This document shows, piece by piece, positions 1 to 5,275 of a stretch of 8,519 nucleotides of DNA (positions are counted from its first letter, which is position 1; every line of letters begins with the position of its first letter). The notes below the pieces were generated by a model, which saw only the letters and a list, made by a program, of their open reading frames with translations, was not told where the DNA came from and ran no database searches. The position numbers and the translations under genes were made by a program. Location: positions 1-8,519 of the forward strand of contig JAUYIX010000052.1 of assembly GCA_030688115.1 (NCBI GenBank). Reading direction: 5' to 3'. The stretch comes from a bacterium. GTDB lineage: Bacteria > Patescibacteriota > JAUYIX01.

Positions 1-701
1 GTCAAAAGTATTTTCTCGTCGCGGGTCGGGCTGGCGTGTAGTTCTACCCGGACGGCCGGACGATCATTTGGCACCGTAATATCCGGAACGTTTGCCGCAG
101 CGGACCAGTTGCCCGCGGTGTCCAGCGTTTTGTAGACCACCCCGTCCCCGCCATTAACGGTCGTATCCGAGTATGCCAACATCCCTCCATAGGTGGCCGG
201 ACTTCCGCCACCCGGCCCACCTCCAACCGTCTCCTGCCAATCGGTTAAGTACGTCACCAAACTTACGCTACCGGTCCGGCTCGGTGTTTGCTGCCAGGTG
301 ACGGTCGAGGTTACACTTTTTGTGTCCGCATCGACTGAGCCAATCGTAACCACCCGGGCAAACCCATCGGTTATGTCTGAGGTCCCGGAGTACTGCCACT
401 CGCTGGATATCTCATCAAGGCCATGCGGGCCGTCCACGAGATTAGAAAAACCCTCATCACGTAAGTTACGCAGTGCCTCAATGCCCTCCTCGGCCAGGGC
501 GGTGGCTCGACCACGTTGACCGGCTGTTGCAGCAGCTTCTCTGCCGTAAATCAAAGCACCAACCAGGCCGGTCACCAGCAAAACAAATACGGTTGAGGCC
601 AGCAACACCTCCACCACGCTAAACCCCTTGCGTACCGGCAGCCGTTTTTTGTAGGTGCTTAGGCCAAAAAGTATTTGGTCAGACCAGATAGGACGAGACA
701 C
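1..701 (-). CDS. Type IV pilin-like (pseudopilin) protein, 3' end outside window
   Basis: The reading frame stays open from a GTG at 701-699 to the left edge (233 codons seen), so the C-terminus is missing. Residues 22-31 (PVRKGFSVVE) form a prepilin peptidase site: cleavage is expected between G26 and F27, with Glu at mature position 5. A hydrophobic helix follows (about 27-52). Residues 71-85 (EEGIEALRNLRDEGF) resemble the segment common in pilV-like pseudopilins of Patescibacteria. The rest is Gly/Ser/Thr-rich and beta-prone, as in pilin globular domains. By family, the product would be processed at the inner membrane and assembled into a type IV pilus or pseudopilus. An AAAGGAG lies only 2 nt before the GTG, unusually close, but no other in-frame start precedes the prepilin motif. 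It lies 18 bp after the upstream gene and is probably cotranscribed with it. The family call is firm; the exact role (minor pilin or other) is not resolved. Confidence 0.87.
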   Translation of the reverse strand, partial: MSRPIWSDQILFGLSTYKKRLPVRKGFSVVEVLLASTVFVLLVTGLVGALIYGREAAATAGQRGRATALAEEGIEALRNLRDEGFSNLVDGPHGLDEISSEWQYSGTSDITDGFARVVTIGSVDADTKSVTSTVTWQQTPSRTGSVSLVTYLTDWQETVGGGPGGGSPATYGGMLAYSDTTVNGGDGVVYKTLDTAGNWSAAANVPDITVPNDRPAVRVELHASPTRDEKILL

Positions 702-719
702 AACTCCTTTAAATTAATA

Positions 720-1082
720 TTAAAAGACCAGTAATCCTACCGTTCCGACTACGGCGATGATGGCAACGATGGCTGATGACTTGATGATTAAAGCGGGTAC
801 AACCACCGCGCTCTTGCCGGATGCTCGTACCAGCATAAGTTCTACCAGTATTAGGGCAAAGAGATAGATCGCAATTTTAGAGCAAAAGGACAACGGGCTG
901 CCACCGGTCTGATAGGCCAAAACTCCGCCTGTAACCACTTGATACACCCCGCCCAGGGCCAGCGTGATCATACTCGGTCGATACAGGGATGTTTTTTTGC
1001 GGAGGACAGCCGCGACGGCAAACAAGGACACGAGGCCAAGCAGTCCGGCACCAACCAAGTGCGCAAATAGAGAGAAGTTCAT
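720..1082 (-). CDS. Small four-helix membrane protein, unknown function
   Basis: This 120-residue protein has four predicted membrane segments, at about 7-28, 38-58, 66-86 and 97-119. The loop after helix 1 is basic (RKK, 28-30), which suggests it faces the cytoplasm. I do not recognise a family motif. The arrangement of four short helices with few charged residues resembles small integral proteins often found in CPR genomes. The gene lies directly upstream of the pseudopilin gene on the same strand (18 bp between stop and next start), so they probably form an operon, but nothing in the sequence proves a pilus role. The ATG at 1082 has no Shine-Dalgarno sequence. An extended -10 ends 6 bp upstream, so the mRNA may be leaderless. 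Confidence 0.75.
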   Translation of the reverse strand: MNFSLFAHLVGAGLLGLVSLFAVAAVLRKKTSLYRPSMITLALGGVYQVVTGGVLAYQTGGSPLSFCSKIAIYLFALILVELMLVRASGKSAVVVPALIIKSSAIVAIIAVVGTVGLLVF

Positions 1083-1088
1083 AAAAAT

Positions 1089-1097
1089 ATTCTAACA
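1089..1097 (-). promoter_or_regulatory. Extended -10 promoter for the 1082-to-1 operon (possibly leaderless)
   Basis: On the minus strand TGTTAGAAT (1097-1089) matches an extended -10 (TGn followed by TAGAAT). Transcription would start at about 1083-1081, essentially at the ATG at 1082. There is no convincing -35 hexamer; the ideal position (1117-1112) reads ACATCA. This fits the missing ribosome binding site, but the start site is inferred. Confidence 0.4.
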
Positions 1098-1110
1098 CAA
1101 AGAGCCTGTT

Positions 1111-1138
1111 TTGATGTGCCGGCGGGCTCAGCTATACT
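1111..1138 (+). promoter_or_regulatory. Sigma-70-type promoter for the DUF1761/dehydrogenase genes
   Basis: TTGATG (1111-1116) and TATACT (1133-1138) are separated by 16 bp and sit about 30 bp upstream of the ATG at 1169. The predicted leader is about 24 nt, with no Shine-Dalgarno sequence. The -35 overlaps the expected -35 position of the divergent minus-strand promoter, so the two may compete. Confidence 0.55.
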
Positions 1139-1168
1139 TGCCTCAATTACTCACTAATCTCTATACAA

Positions 1169-1594
1169 ATGGATATCGTACTTAATTATTGGGCGATCCT
1201 GGCTGCGGCAGTAGCTGCGATGTTGGTCGGCTCGATTTGGTATGCCAAGCCCGTATTTGGCAAAACCTGGATGGCGCTGGTCAACATGACTCCTGAGAAG
1301 GCCAAAAAGGGCCAAGCAATGGCGATGATCGGCATGGCCATCGGCGCACTAATTACAGCCTACATTTTGGCTCACTTTGTCGCGATTGCAATCGGCTCAC
1401 CATTTTTTAGCGAGACAAGCGACTTGATGCAAGGCATCTACACGGCATTTTGGGCCTGGCTTGGTTTTGGCTTTGCTCAAATGATCTCGGGGCCTTTATT
1501 TGCCAAATCAAGCTGGAATCTCTTTTTGATAAACACCGGCAACATGTTGGTAACTTTGATAGCTATGGGCGCAATCATCGGAGCTTGGCGCTAG
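1169..1594 (+). CDS. DUF1761 family membrane protein
   Basis: A 141-residue integral membrane protein with four predicted helices (about 6-26, 52-74, 87-107, 117-139). The N-terminus carries the DUF1761 signature: an initial helix followed by GSIWYAKPVFGKTWM (21-35) and then a charged loop with a Lys-rich segment (TPEKAKKG, 41-48). The length is usual for the family. The biochemical function of DUF1761 proteins is not established. The ATG at 1169 has no clear ribosome binding site but a good promoter lies just upstream. The next gene on the same strand starts 40 bp after the stop, with no terminator between them, so both are probably on one transcript. A functional link to the dehydrogenase is not shown. 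Confidence 0.85.
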   Translation: MDIVLNYWAILAAAVAAMLVGSIWYAKPVFGKTWMALVNMTPEKAKKGQAMAMIGMAIGALITAYILAHFVAIAIGSPFFSETSDLMQGIYTAFWAWLGFGFAQMISGPLFAKSSWNLFLINTGNMLVTLIAMGAIIGAWR

Positions 1595-1634
1595 TCATTT
1601 AGACCAAGGCAGAACCAATCACTGATACGCACCG

Positions 1635-2909
1635 GTGACTCAACGTTTTAAAATCTGGATTATTGTCAGCGTGGTTTTAGTGGCGCTGGCGGCTGCGGCC
1701 GCGATTGCCTACCCCTTTGCCAAGCGCGCATTTTTTGCACCTCGGGAGTCCAATGTTGAGACGGGGCGGACACTAAATACGATCAACGGCACCACACCGC
1801 CGACTGTCGCGCCTGTCGCGCCTGACGCGACTGTCGCGCCGGAAGATCCGACACTTGATGGTCCCGCCGTCGAGACGGTAGCAACCAACCTCGACATCCC
1901 TTGGGAGCTGGCCTTTTTACCGGACAGCAGTGGTGGGTGGAGTGGTGACATGTTGGTGACCCAGCGACCGGGGCAACTGGTCCGCATCGGCCAAGACCGC
2001 AGTGTGATCCCGGTCGAGGGTGTGCGCCATGTCGGCGAGGGTGGGTTGTTGGGCCTCGCCCTGCATCCTGATTTTGAGAGTAACGGACTGCTTTACTTGT
2101 ACATGACAACTGCCGAGGCCGGCGGTCTGACCAATCGCGTCGAGCGTTATCGACTGGAGGACACGACACTCAGCGAGCGCTCGACACTCACTGAGCGGAC
2201 GGTAATTTTGGATGAGATCCCGGGTGCGGCCAACCACGATGGGGGTCGGCTGGCTTTTGGGCCTGACAAAAAGCTGTACGTGACGACCGGCGACTCGCAG
2301 GCTCAGCAGCTGGCGCAGGATACCTCGTCGCTGGCCGGTAAGGTTTTGCGGCTCAACGACGATGGATCGGTGCCGGCCGACAACCCGTTTGGCAATGCGG
2401 TCTGGTCGTACGGGCACCGCAATGTGCAGGGTATTACCTGGGATGACGCCGGGCGGCTATGGGTGACCGAGCATGGTCCGTCGGGTAGTTGTCCCGAGTG
2501 CGGTCAGGACGAGGTCAACCTGGTTGAGCGGGGCGCCAACTACGGCTGGCCCACTATCACGGGGGATGCCACGGCCACCGGACTGCGCGCACCCGTTCTG
2601 CACTCGGGAGTGGACGACACCTGGGCGCCCTCGGGGATGGCATTTTATAGCGACGTGAGCGGGGCGCGTAGTTTGTTTTTTGCGGGACTGCGGGGTTCTG
2701 CCTTGTACGAGGCTCGGCTGGATGACGGTAGTGCTGTGAGCTCCGCCACCCAACTGGTCGAACACTTTAAATCCGACTTTGGCCGGCTGCGCAACGTGGT
2801 GCGCGGACCGGATGGCTACCTGTACATCTTGACCAGTAACACCGACGGCCGGGGCGCACCTGACGAGAGCGACGACAAGATTATTCGGGTTAACCCTAGA
2901 CTTTTTTGA
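1635..2909 (+). CDS. Membrane-anchored PQQ-type sugar dehydrogenase (GSDH family)
   Basis: A 424-residue protein. Residues 6-28 form an N-terminal membrane anchor or signal segment. A Pro/Ala/Thr/Val linker follows (about 45-75), then a six-bladed beta-propeller of the glucose/sorbosone dehydrogenase family (about 82-420). By comparison with soluble glucose dehydrogenase, His201 in NHDGGRL matches the catalytic base, HRN (261-263) a PQQ-contact segment, and Arg384/Arg386 in GRLRNVV the cofactor-binding arginine pair. The motifs EHGP (279-282), DEVN (292-295) and NYGWP (302-306) are also typical. These enzymes oxidise sugars outside the membrane using PQQ and calcium. Unusually, a CPEC pair (286-289) sits in the loop between EHGP and DEVN. 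The start is GTG without a clear Shine-Dalgarno sequence, chosen because it begins just before the hydrophobic segment. Substrate and electron acceptor cannot be told. No PQQ biosynthesis gene is in view. Confidence 0.93.
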   Translation: MTQRFKIWIIVSVVLVALAAAAAIAYPFAKRAFFAPRESNVETGRTLNTINGTTPPTVAPVAPDATVAPEDPTLDGPAVETVATNLDIPWELAFLPDSSGGWSGDMLVTQRPGQLVRIGQDRSVIPVEGVRHVGEGGLLGLALHPDFESNGLLYLYMTTAEAGGLTNRVERYRLEDTTLSERSTLTERTVILDEIPGAANHDGGRLAFGPDKKLYVTTGDSQAQQLAQDTSSLAGKVLRLNDDGSVPADNPFGNAVWSYGHRNVQGITWDDAGRLWVTEHGPSGSCPECGQDEVNLVERGANYGWPTITGDATATGLRAPVLHSGVDDTWAPSGMAFYSDVSGARSLFFAGLRGSALYEARLDDGSAVSSATQLVEHFKSDFGRLRNVVRGPDGYLYILTSNTDGRGAPDESDDKIIRVNPRLF

Positions 2910-3348
2910 TCTCTGCCGTGCGGGCTATTTCTTTACCTGCCAGTGCGATGCCAACAAGAAAAAGTGAGCCATTGATCGCTCCAAACAAAGGGTACAGGAC
3001 ATAAAAGACGAAGACTGGCGGGAAGGGCACGCCGTAAAACGCTTCGGTTGCCAGTGGGCCAAGCAGTGTGCCGATAAATCCCGCGGGCAGCGCCAATAAG
3101 TAGCCCACAAAGGCATACTTTTTTTGGCGTCGCGTTTTGGCAAATCTCATCAGCCAAAGTAGTCCAACCCCCGAGACTAACCCAGTCGCCGCAAAGGCTA
3201 CGATCCCTGACCAAAACTGGGTTCCGCCTACATCCATCAGGCCGCGGAACGTCCCAAACCTCAGCCAGCTGATAAGCAGGAGTACGGCCGGCCAAAAGAC
3301 AACAAAGAGTGGTACCCAAAAATACGATGGACTTTTTGACTCAGACAT
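2896..3348 (-). CDS. Four-helix membrane protein, unknown function
   Basis: A 150-residue protein with four predicted transmembrane helices (about 10-29, 46-68, 79-101, 113-137). A basic cytoplasmic loop (KTRRQKK, 71-77) follows helix 2, and the tail is charged (KEIARTAEIKKV). I recognise no family motif. Its stop region overlaps the 3' end of the sugar dehydrogenase gene by 14 bp on the opposite strand, so the two mRNAs are complementary at their ends and no terminator separates them. The ATG at 3348 has only a weak AAGAG-like purine stretch upstream and no clear promoter. The hydrophobic pattern and open length make it likely to be real. Confidence 0.72.
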   Translation of the reverse strand: MSESKSPSYFWVPLFVVFWPAVLLLISWLRFGTFRGLMDVGGTQFWSGIVAFAATGLVSGVGLLWLMRFAKTRRQKKYAFVGYLLALPAGFIGTLLGPLATEAFYGVPFPPVFVFYVLYPLFGAINGSLFLVGIALAGKEIARTAEIKKV

Positions 3349-3413
3349 ACCGCAATCTTGCTCTTATCTTTTTTTTTAGGCAAGGTAGTGTGAGTAGCCA
3401 ACTGACAGATCAA

Positions 3414-3488
3414 GCGGGTATCGTATAACGGCTATTACACGAGTTTTCCAAACTCGATACGCGGGTTCGACTCCCGCTACCCGCTCCA
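3414..3488 (+). tRNA. tRNA-Gly (anticodon UCC), CCA encoded
   Basis: The acceptor stem GCGGGTA pairs with TACCCGC, followed by discriminator T and an encoded CCA (3486-3488). The D arm, the anticodon arm (stem CGAGT/ACTCG, loop TTTCCAA) and the T arm (loop GTTCGAC) are all complete. The anticodon TCC is at 3447-3449. Length and layout match bacterial tRNA-Gly(UCC), which reads GGA and GGG. Its last bases belong to a 33-bp direct repeat, making it a likely integration target. I see no convincing promoter directly upstream. Confidence 0.97.
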
Positions 3489-3515
3489 GTGATCCGTACC
3501 CTATTAAACGGACAC
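3483..3515. repeat. Direct repeat copy 1 / candidate attL at the tRNA-Gly 3' end
   Basis: This 33-bp segment starts with the last 6 bases of the tRNA gene (GCTCCA) and runs into the flank. It recurs at 6016-6048 with two differences (G3489 vs A6022; C3513 vs T6046), including a 23-bp identical core. Within the core TCCGT and ACGGA form an inverted repeat. A tRNA end plus a direct copy a few kb away is the usual trace of site-specific integration. Confidence 0.8.
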
Positions 3516-3517
3516 AA

Positions 3518-3540
3518 AGCTGATTGATTCAGCTCATTTT
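3518..3540 (+). terminator. Terminator-like hairpin after tRNA-Gly
   Basis: AGCTGA (3518-3523) pairs with TCAGCT (3529-3534) across a 5-nt loop and is followed by CATTTT. The stem is short and the T-run is weak. The position, 30 bp after the tRNA, fits transcription termination. Confidence 0.5.
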
Positions 3541-3576
3541 ATTGTTCTTGGTCTCAACCTTTTAATGAAACATGCC

Positions 3577-3615
3577 CATAAAAAGAGTGGGCGGTTTGGC
3601 TTTGCCAAACCGCCC
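3577..3615 (-). terminator. Strong intrinsic terminator of the NTPase gene
   Basis: On the minus strand GGGCGGTTTGGC (3615-3604) pairs perfectly over 12 bp with GCCAAACCGCCC (3600-3589) around an AAA loop, followed by ACTCTTTTT. It lies about 20 bp after the stop codon of the NTPase gene. Confidence 0.9.
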
Positions 3616-3635
3616 GAATGTGAGTGGCGCTACTG

Positions 3636-4229
3636 CTACTGCACCAGGGCTTTGACCACGCCGATGACCTCGGCGATCTTGCCCTCGATCCCGCGCTTGC
3701 CACCAACCAGGATGTGTCGCTGGTGCTTGGCCCAAGCGGCGCGCGTGCGTGCATCCAGCTGCTGAGCCTCCTCCATCGACTCAAAGCGGTTCCGGTTGCC
3801 GGTCTTGCCATAGCGCTCCGGCTCGATCACCGCCAGCGACTCGAGGTGGATGACCGCGGAGTAGCGGTGCAGTTCTGCCCCAAACTCCACCCTAAACCGC
3901 TGGCAGAACTCCTCCAGTCCACCCTCTATGTAGGCCGCTCCATCCAGCACTCCCCGATCGCAGACCATCAGACTGGCTTTGGTCTGCCTCGCTACCAGGG
4001 TGTAGGCGCTCTCGAGGCTGCGCTGCAGAGGTAGAACCGCCGACTGTAAGGCCTCCTGCCAGGCCCGGCTCCACTCGAGATCCGGGCCGGGTGCCGGGAA
4101 ACCGCTGTCGAGCAGCATGGTGGCTGCCTCCGGCACATAGACCAGTGTGGTCCCAAACTCCTCGCGCAGAGCCGCGAGTACCGTGGTTTTGCCGGCACAG
4201 GGGCCGCCGGTGATTACAAGCTTTTTCAT
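3636..4229 (-). CDS. AAA_28-type P-loop NTPase / putative small-molecule kinase
   Basis: A 197-residue protein from the ATG at 4229. The Walker A motif GGPCAGKTT is at 8-16, right after the first beta strand. A VPEAA motif is at 32-36. The family hallmark DRGxLDxxAY (DRGVLDGAAY) is at 91-100 and supplies the Walker B-like acidic residue. An Arg-rich lid-like segment (NRNRFES, 145-151) follows. This is the layout of the AAA_28 NTPase family, related to nicotinamide-riboside-kinase-like P-loop kinases. The phosphate acceptor is unknown. An AAGGAG lies 9 nt before 4229 and 3 nt before an alternative ATG at 4235; the spacing favours 4229. Upstream in-frame codons are Lys-rich and begin only with a TTG lacking a ribosome binding site. 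The gene lies inside the candidate element with its own promoter and terminator. Confidence is high for the fold, low for the substrate. Confidence 0.88.
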   Translation of the reverse strand: MKKLVITGGPCAGKTTVLAALREEFGTTLVYVPEAATMLLDSGFPAPGPDLEWSRAWQEALQSAVLPLQRSLESAYTLVARQTKASLMVCDRGVLDGAAYIEGGLEEFCQRFRVEFGAELHRYSAVIHLESLAVIEPERYGKTGNRNRFESMEEAQQLDARTRAAWAKHQRHILVGGKRGIEGKIAEVIGVVKALVQ

Positions 4230-4382
4230 GTTCATGCTCTCCTTTTTGCTGGGCTCTCCGCCCGTGGTTTTTGGAACCCGTTTTTTGCGTTTTTCCGTTT
4301 TTACCTTTTGCCGCAAAAAAATCAGCCGCTCGAGTAGTGGCTGTGGTTGGTTTTTAATGTCCGTTATACAGTTGTCCGAGAG
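4230..4382 (-). other. A-rich leader of the NTPase gene
   Basis: About 145 nt lie between the predicted transcription start (about 4376) and the ATG. The stretch holds a terminator-like hairpin (4343-4315), then an A-rich segment in which short G/C groups alternate with runs of 4-6 A, then the ribosome binding site. A second -10-like sequence, TATAAC (4368-4363), has no matching -35. I see no other small gene here. Confidence 0.5.
4315..4343 (-). terminator. Terminator-like hairpin in the NTPase leader (possible attenuator)
   Basis: On the minus strand CAGCC (4343-4339) pairs with GGCTG (4327-4323) around an 11-nt loop, followed by A and seven T residues (4321-4315). It lies between the predicted promoter and the gene. 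It could attenuate the NTPase mRNA or act as a backup stop for readthrough from upstream. The stem is only 5 bp, so strength is uncertain. Confidence 0.5.
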
Positions 4383-4411
4383 AGCTTACACGAGTATCGG
4401 CCTGATGTCAA
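4383..4411 (-). promoter_or_regulatory. Promoter of the NTPase gene
   Basis: On the minus strand a perfect -35 TTGACA (4411-4406) is followed after 17 bp by TAAGCT (4388-4383), a weaker -10 that keeps the key T, A and final T. Transcription would start near 4376. Confidence 0.55.
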
Positions 4412-4424
4412 GTATCTGAGGCAA

Positions 4425-4434
4425 TGTGTACACA
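4425..4434. promoter_or_regulatory. Perfect 10-bp palindrome upstream of the NTPase promoter
   Basis: TGTGTACACA is a perfect palindrome centred about 20 bp upstream of the TTGACA box. A dimeric regulator could bind here, but the site is single and short, so this is only positional inference. Confidence 0.25.
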
Positions 4435-4495
4435 CTTATGGCGGTTTACTCCGGCACTAAAACGGTATGTTCTACCGAATAAACAGTTTAGAAGG

Positions 4496-4530
4496 TAAAG
4501 AAAAAGAGGGTTTTGATAAACCAGACCCTC
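4496..4530 (-). terminator. Intrinsic terminator of the 219-codon gene
   Basis: On the minus strand GAGGGT (4530-4525) pairs with ACCCTC (4511-4506), with an inner TTT/AAA extension, followed by TTTTTCTTT. It begins 28 bp after the stop codon and would end the transcript that starts near 5714. Confidence 0.8.
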
Positions 4531-4558
4531 AAAAACTGGTGTTAGACGGGCAAACGCT

Positions 4559-5218
4559 CTATGCGTTTATGATCCCGTCCGCGTAGCCGTCGCAGTCGCA
4601 GTCCCCCCATGGATGCCGGGCAATGACCTCTTCCCGGCTTTCCCCTTCCATGACTGCGCCCGCGAGATCACCTTCTAGATCGCAGAGTGGCCCAAAATAG
4701 GCGAACTCTTTGATCATTTGGGCAACACACGCGAGCGCGGCTACTTCCTCCGCCTTACCACCGCTGTGAGCCCTCAGTCGGACGCCCACAACTTGTGGGC
4801 GGAACCGCTTGGGACCGACGTAGTCCCCGCAGTCCTCGTAATTGGACTGTAGTTTGATTTGGGTCACATAGAAATGCGTCCCCGATATCTTCGCATAGCC
4901 CGCCATCACCACTACGCCACTACGTCGGCAGTAGATGTGGTGTGGCAGGCTTACGCCAAATACGACTTGCCAGACCTTGAGACCGAGTCTCAAGGAGTGA
5001 TTTAGGTACATTTTCAACCTCTTGCGGACTATTTCACCGCCTGACGAGTTATAGTATTGGGCGCTATCCGCCCCTATCCAATCCGCTCTCGCGGCATGGT
5101 TTAGGAATCTTCTCCCAGTAATGAGTGCTTGTTGCCTAAGATACCGTCGGCATGATGCATAGGCATTCTCAACAAACCCACTTAACAGGGAGAAGATTGT
5201 TCTTAATATTGTTTTCAA
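4559..5218 (-). CDS. Unrecognised 219-residue protein downstream of the hammerhead
   Basis: I do not recognise this protein. It opens with a hydrophobic/amphipathic segment (2-22, MKTILRTIFSLLSGFV then ENAYASC) that could be a weak signal sequence or membrane-associated helix. A basic, Tyr/Arg-rich middle follows (about 62-150), then a probable helix (155-173) and an acidic Cys/Asp tail (GDCDCDGYADG, 205-215) that might bind metal. The start is TTG at 5218. It is supported by AAAGGGTGAT (5230-5221), a near match to the extended anti-Shine-Dalgarno complement at good spacing, and the first in-frame ATG is 69 codons later. The ribosome binding site is part of stem III of the hammerhead, so translation may depend on cleavage or refolding. 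The gene follows the structured RNA in the same transcript and has its own terminator. The pairing suggests protein and RNA form a unit. Confidence 0.77.
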   Translation of the reverse strand: MKTILRTIFSLLSGFVENAYASCRRYLRQQALITGRRFLNHAARADWIGADSAQYYNSSGGEIVRKRLKMYLNHSLRLGLKVWQVVFGVSLPHHIYCRRSGVVVMAGYAKISGTHFYVTQIKLQSNYEDCGDYVGPKRFRPQVVGVRLRAHSGGKAEEVAALACVAQMIKEFAYFGPLCDLEGDLAGAVMEGESREEVIARHPWGDCDCDGYADGIINA

Positions 5219-5220
5219 AG

Positions 5221-5230
5221 ATCACCCTTT
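5221..5230 (-). promoter_or_regulatory. Ribosome binding site embedded in ribozyme stem III
   Basis: AAAGGGTGAT precedes the TTG start at 5218. Its GGGTG (5227-5223) is the 3'-side strand of hammerhead stem III and pairs with CACCC (5275-5271). In the folded, uncleaved RNA the site would be blocked. After cleavage only five base pairs hold the upstream fragment, so it could be released. Confidence 0.7.
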
Positions 5231-5275
5231 CGGCCTTTTGGCCTCATCGGCACGGACACACATCCGTGGAGGGTG
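5223..5275 (-). ncRNA. Type III hammerhead self-cleaving ribozyme (core variant)
   Basis: Reading the minus strand from 5275, all elements come in order. Stem III strand CACCC (5275-5271). U (5270) and C17 (5269) at the cleavage site. Stem I CACGG/CCGTG (5268-5264, 5255-5251) with an 8-nt loop. Core CCGATGA (5250-5244). Stem II GGCC/GGCC (5243-5240, 5235-5232) with an AAAA loop. GAAA (5231-5228). Stem III return strand GGGTG (5227-5223). All 14 stem pairs are perfect and the A15.1-U16.1 pair is present. Cleavage is predicted between 5269 and 5268. The one deviation is C instead of U at core position 4 (consensus CUGANGA). The open stem III makes it type III. Hammerheads cut RNA to give a 2',3'-cyclic phosphate and a 5'-OH. 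Activity with the variant core is untested. Confidence 0.87.

Noticed and set aside
1803..1840. Short GTCGCGCCT-type repeats as a CRISPR or regulatory array.
   Set aside because: They encode the Val/Ala/Pro linker of the sugar dehydrogenase, so are explained by low-complexity coding sequence.
3624..4034. Long plus-strand reading frame opposite the NTPase gene.
   Set aside because: It is the antisense shadow of a gene with clear Walker A and DRGxLD motifs and carries no recognisable features of its own.
5160..5215. Plus-strand promoter-like pair TTAACA / TAATAT with 16-bp spacing that could drive a plus-strand RNA through the hairpin block.
   Set aside because: Weaker than the minus-strand promoter, lies inside the 219-codon gene, and the wobble evidence favours the minus strand.
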